Origin: Armatimonadota bacterium
GTDB lineage: Bacteria; Armatimonadota; Hebobacteria; Hebobacterales; WVXJ01
Reading direction: 5' to 3'
DNA: 6,957 nt
NCBI GenBank assembly: GCA_011773575.1
Contig: WVXJ01000234.1
Span: 1 to 6,957 of the forward strand
The position numbers and the translations under genes were made by a program. Of this stretch, positions 4,979 to 6,957 are shown in pieces (the first letter of the stretch is position 1; each line of letters begins with the position of its first letter). The notes beneath the pieces were generated by a model. That model was given only the letters and a program-made list of their open reading frames with translations, was not told where the DNA came from and searched no databases.

Positions 4979-6346
4979 CTAATCTGTGTAATCCGCGAAT
5001 TCCCCCTCTTCTTCATCAACCCGCGCCAGTTCCTCTTCAACATTCTCAATCCCCCGCTCCGCCGCCGCCGTGGCGCGGGACTTTATCCCCAAAACCTGGT
5101 TCTCTATCTGCAAGACCTTCAATTGGGTCAGTTCATCCGCCGGCAAAATCGGGTCCGCCACTATCTCGTGAGCCCCCTCCTCAAACTTCCCTTCACCTTG
5201 CGCCTCCAACATCTTCAAAGCCATCCGGTTCGCTTTCTCGAGCCCGTGAAAGTAATTCCCCCGCATCTCTGCAATCTTCTTCTGCAATTCCGAAAGATGC
5301 AGGGAAAGCGCATATCCGCTGACTTCTTTGCGATCCGGCAACCCCGACAATATCAACTCCGGTGTCGAGCGCCTCACCGTTTCTTCAATCTTCTCAACAA
5401 ATCCCAATATCTCCGGCAGGTTGCCCTTCCACTCCAACATCTCGAAACTGCCTTCCGGAGTCGGCACCCACCATACCGTCGCCACCGGCCGGCCGTGTGA
5501 ATCCACCGTCTGTTTGCGCAGGCTCCCCCTTTCCATGCCCCTCCCGATAATCACCGGGTCGCCATACAACTTGACGATGTCCAGCAGAAAAGAGGCCACC
5601 TCATTCAACGCGTCAATCGTCGGCAGCAGATGCTGAAAAGAACACAGCCCAGACTCCTCGCCGATGTCCAGGTTGCGGATATGCACCAGCGGGATAAAGC
5701 CATGCGGATTGGGATAGCGAGCCTTCACCCTCTGCGGATGGCGGCTGTCATACACCAGCACCTCCTCATCTGTCCATACTTCCTTATGCACCTCATTTGC
5801 GGGCCGATGAACATCCAATCCATGGACATACTCAATCTTACAGGCCAACATCCGCTTTCTATCATGTGGGTGATAGCGCGGAGTTATGGCTTCCGGCGGT
5901 AGCGCTACCAGTTTCACCGGCGCGCCCTTGTCCGGGTGTGGATTCAGTTCCCACTGCCGGTTATCTACAACCTTGATAAACGCATCTCCACAGCACGCCC
6001 CGTAGCGAGCCAGCAGGTATTTCTCCTGTTGCAAATCCGACCATTCCCACAGCCGGTTAATCGCCCCTTCGATTTCCGGCTCCGCCTTCACCTGCAATTT
6101 TTCCCCCATCAAAAACCGCGCATCAGCATCCACCACCTGAGTGACCTGATTGAAGATCGCCCGCATCTTCGCATACAGACCGGAGCGGCCCTCCTGATAA
6201 GGGGCATTGATGTAATAGCGCCAGTTGCGCAGATATCGCTGCTGGCGCTGGTGATCAGACACATCCAGTGAATCTATCGCCAAATCAACCAGGTTCCTCG
6301 CTGCTCGGCGCGAACCCAGCCGAAGATTAATAGAAGGGAAAGACAT
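4979..6346 (-). CDS. Portal protein, SPP1 gp6-like
   Basis: 455 residues, near the usual length of SPP1-type portals (about 500). The portal forms the dodecameric ring at one capsid vertex through which DNA is packaged and ejected, and it binds the minor head protein encoded next. Family-like segments include NWRYYINAPY (41-50), AIFNQVTQVVDADARFLMGE (63-82), YLLARYGACCGDAFIKV (110-126), the helical run HLLPTIDALNEVASFLLDIV (239-258) with YGDPVIIGRG (261-270), the stem-like SGYALSLHLSELQKKIAEMR (343-362) and a long acidic C-terminal helix (about 404-448). The ATG start has AGGAG at a 6-base spacing. The last codons (EFADYTD) are encoded by a dispersed-repeat phrase, GCGGATTACACAGATTA, so the native C-terminus may have been altered. 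It is the first gene of the compact block. Confidence 0.88.
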   Translation of the reverse strand: MSFPSINLRLGSRRAARNLVDLAIDSLDVSDHQRQQRYLRNWRYYINAPYQEGRSGLYAKMRAIFNQVTQVVDADARFLMGEKLQVKAEPEIEGAINRLWEWSDLQQEKYLLARYGACCGDAFIKVVDNRQWELNPHPDKGAPVKLVALPPEAITPRYHPHDRKRMLACKIEYVHGLDVHRPANEVHKEVWTDEEVLVYDSRHPQRVKARYPNPHGFIPLVHIRNLDIGEESGLCSFQHLLPTIDALNEVASFLLDIVKLYGDPVIIGRGMERGSLRKQTVDSHGRPVATVWWVPTPEGSFEMLEWKGNLPEILGFVEKIEETVRRSTPELILSGLPDRKEVSGYALSLHLSELQKKIAEMRGNYFHGLEKANRMALKMLEAQGEGKFEEGAHEIVADPILPADELTQLKVLQIENQVLGIKSRATAAAERGIENVEEELARVDEEEGEFADYTD

Positions 6347-6352
6347 GTGCTG

Positions 6353-6357
6353 CTCCT
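6353..6357 (-). promoter_or_regulatory. Ribosome binding site of the portal gene
   Basis: The minus strand reads AAAGGAG, six bases, then ATG: a strong Shine-Dalgarno at ideal spacing that fixes the portal start. Confidence 0.75.
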
Positions 6358-6374
6358 TTCAAAGGTTCCCTGTA

Positions 6375-6416
6375 GGGCGGGGGGCTGTTGGTAAGGTCAA
6401 AAGGAATCGCCCCGCC
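6375..6416. repeat. GTAGGGC-led long-loop inverted repeat
   Basis: GGCGGGG (6376-6382) can pair with CCCCGCC (6410-6416) across a 27-base loop. The leading TGTAGGGC matches the lead of the GTWGGGC hairpins. It lies in the untranslated leader of the portal gene. Confidence 0.5.
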
Positions 6417-6429
6417 GATCAATCCTGGG

Positions 6430-6451
6430 GGCGGGGTTCGCAAACCCCGCC
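6430..6451. repeat. GGCGGGGTT/AACCCCGCC hairpin
   Basis: A perfect 9-bp stem with the four-base loop CGCA. No T-run follows on either strand, so it is not a terminator. It is one of several different palindromes packed into the 573-base gap ahead of the portal gene. Confidence 0.65.
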
Positions 6452-6527
6452 GGTTTCTACAGGGTGTAAGTTCCAGTCACGCGGCCCGCCCCTGGCGGAC
6501 CCGGCCGCTCCCAACCCTCGACTTTTA

Positions 6528-6592
6528 CCCGCCGTAGCCGCCTACTCCGCCGAAGTAGCATTGGCTACGAAGCCTGGATCGGCGAAGGCGGG
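6528..6592. repeat. Complex nested inverted repeat
   Basis: Outer arms CCCGCC (6528-6533) and GGCGGG (6587-6592) enclose a 7-bp inverted repeat CGTAGCC (6533-6539) / GGCTACG (6563-6569). The phrase CGCCGAAG...GGCGAAGGCGGG resembles a repeat scattered in environmental genomes. No gene is visible here. Confidence 0.5.
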
Positions 6593-6607
6593 CTCAACTT
6601 CCCCCAG

Positions 6608-6652
6608 AAAAAACTGCGACCCGCTCCGGTGGGGGAACCGGAACGGGCCGCA
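6608..6652 (-). terminator. Intrinsic terminator, minus strand
   Basis: Bases 6615-6630 pair with 6637-6652: 14 of 16 positions match, with mismatches at 6619/6648 and 6624/6643, and the loop is six bases. On the minus strand the stem is followed by G and then six T (6613-6608). This is a textbook rho-independent terminator. On the plus strand no T-run follows, so it is strand-specific. It stops minus-strand transcription about 260 bases before the portal ATG, so it either ends an upstream gene or acts as an attenuator or antitermination point for the head operon. Confidence 0.75.
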
Positions 6653-6671
6653 ACTCACATCCAAACCGTTG

Positions 6672-6691
6672 GGCAGGACCTTGGTCCTGCC
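6672..6691. repeat. GTWGGGC-family hairpin, copy 4
   Basis: Arms GGCAGGACC and GGTCCTGCC around TT (folding as an 8-bp stem with a CTTG loop), led by CGTTGG. Relative to copies 1 and 3, the inner arm has changed from GGAG/CTCC to GGAC/GTCC with pairing kept. Confidence 0.7.
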
Positions 6692-6736
6692 GCCTCCTGC
6701 TTATCCCTATGTCACATCAGCCACTTCCCCCCAGGT

Positions 6737-6745
6737 ATTATAACA
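6737..6745 (-). promoter_or_regulatory. Extended -10 promoter facing the portal
   Basis: The minus strand reads TGTTATAAT, an exact TGnTATAAT extended -10 element. No good -35 hexamer lies at 16-18 bases. A TTGACA is present, but only 8 bases upstream of the -10, too close to act as a normal -35. Transcription would start near 6730 toward the terminator and the portal gene. Confidence 0.45.
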
Positions 6746-6827
6746 ACCCTTGTCAAGCCCATTCTCCACAAAGCCGCTCTACGCCTGCATCCGTTCGGTG
6801 CCTCCCAACTTCTCAGAAGCCATCCTC

Positions 6828-6857
6828 TTGCATCCCTGAATTCCACCGGCGTATAAT
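6828..6857 (+). promoter_or_regulatory. Sigma-70-type promoter, plus strand
   Basis: TTGCAT (6828-6833), an 18-base spacer, then the perfect -10 TATAAT (6852-6857). The start site would be near 6864, followed by the hairpin at 6879-6899 and a possible ATG at 6920. It points away from the head genes and so may drive a divergent gene. Confidence 0.5.
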
Positions 6858-6878
6858 CACATCATCCTAGTTCCGTAG

Positions 6879-6899
6879 GGCGGGAGCGCTGCTCCTGCC
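6879..6899. repeat. GTWGGGC-family hairpin, copy 5
   Basis: GGCGGGAGC and GCTCCTGCC pair over 9 bp (one G-T wobble) with a GCT loop, led by CGTAGG. It would lie in the 5' untranslated leader of a transcript from the plus-strand promoter at 6828-6857. Confidence 0.65.
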
Positions 6900-6919
6900 A
6901 CTAAGATTCGAGAACCCTC

Positions 6920-6957
6920 ATGTCCGCCGCGCCAAAAGCCAACAATGGTGAGCGCAT
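6920..6957 (+). CDS. Possible start of a divergent gene (runs off right edge)
   Basis: An ATG at 6920 opens a frame reading MSAAPKANNGER to the window edge. It lies about 55 bases after the predicted start site of a good plus-strand promoter. The ribosome site is weak (only GAG/GAGAA-like bases upstream). Twelve residues do not allow a family call. A minus-strand frame from the edge is also open here and ends with TAG at 6903-6901, so this could instead be the tail of a gene upstream of the portal. The two options are not resolved. Confidence 0.25.
   Translation, partial: MSAAPKANNGER

Larger units (their letters stand above)
6608..6730 (-). ncRNA. Possible short terminated leader RNA
   Basis: An extended -10 promoter at 6737-6745 would start transcription near 6730. 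The first strong terminator downstream ends at 6608, so a transcript of about 120 bases carrying the hairpin at 6672-6691 is predicted. The layout resembles the promoter-terminator pair ahead of lambda late genes, where an antiterminator lets polymerase through, but no antiterminator gene is in the window. This is inference from two adjacent signals. Confidence 0.25.

Noticed and set aside
6737..6756. TTGACA as the -35 box for the minus-strand promoter
   Set aside because: It is only 8 bases from the -10, far below the 16-18 base spacing needed; the extended -10 (TGTTATAAT) is the better explanation.
6345..6856. Plus-strand open frames in the gap ahead of the portal
   Set aside because: They are built from hairpins, the terminator stem and other repeats, and show no family features.

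Overview
The window carries the head-gene module of a tailed bacteriophage, most likely a prophage or prophage remnant in the chromosome of an uncultured bacterium. All confident genes lie on the minus strand and are transcribed from high to low coordinates: an SPP1 gp6-like portal (4979-6346), a MuF/SPP1 gp7-like minor head protein with a very long C-terminal extension (3153-4958), an unrecognised helical protein (2234-3139), a coiled-coil scaffold-like protein (1109-1666) and a major capsid protein of the SU10/DUF5309 type that runs off the left edge (1-926). Portal, minor head, scaffold, capsid is the canonical SPP1-type order. Starts are ATG, TTG and GTG, each with a purine-rich ribosome site, so the host is bacterial. 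The host taxon cannot be fixed from this sequence.

The most interesting part is the MuF protein. After its head-morphogenesis domain, which ends near an HPNCRC motif, come a Gly/Ala-rich hydrophobic linker, a 66-residue stretch with 31 Lys/Arg and no acidic residue, and a terminal domain that looks like a PD-(D/E)xK-type nuclease. This is the architecture of a MuF polymorphic toxin. The next gene starts 13 bases after the toxin stop, with its ribosome site overlapping that stop, and is the natural candidate for the immunity protein. Both functions are inferred; neither family was recognised with certainty.

The portal-MuF-candidate immunity block is compact, with gaps of 20 and 13 bases. The other gaps (927-1108, 1667-2233 and 6347-6919) hold no convincing genes but are full of palindromes. 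One is a family of GTWGGGC-led hairpins whose arms change together. Others are TCCTGAGCGAAG-type repeats, some nested inside longer inverted arms, and repeats of the GCAAAGACGCGAAGG type. Chromosome-style repeats at this density are unusual in a free phage and favour a resident element.

The right-hand gap also holds a minus-strand extended -10 promoter (6737-6745), a strong minus-strand intrinsic terminator (6608-6652) and a plus-strand promoter (6828-6857) ahead of a possible divergent gene start at 6920. No terminase gene is visible upstream of the portal within the window.
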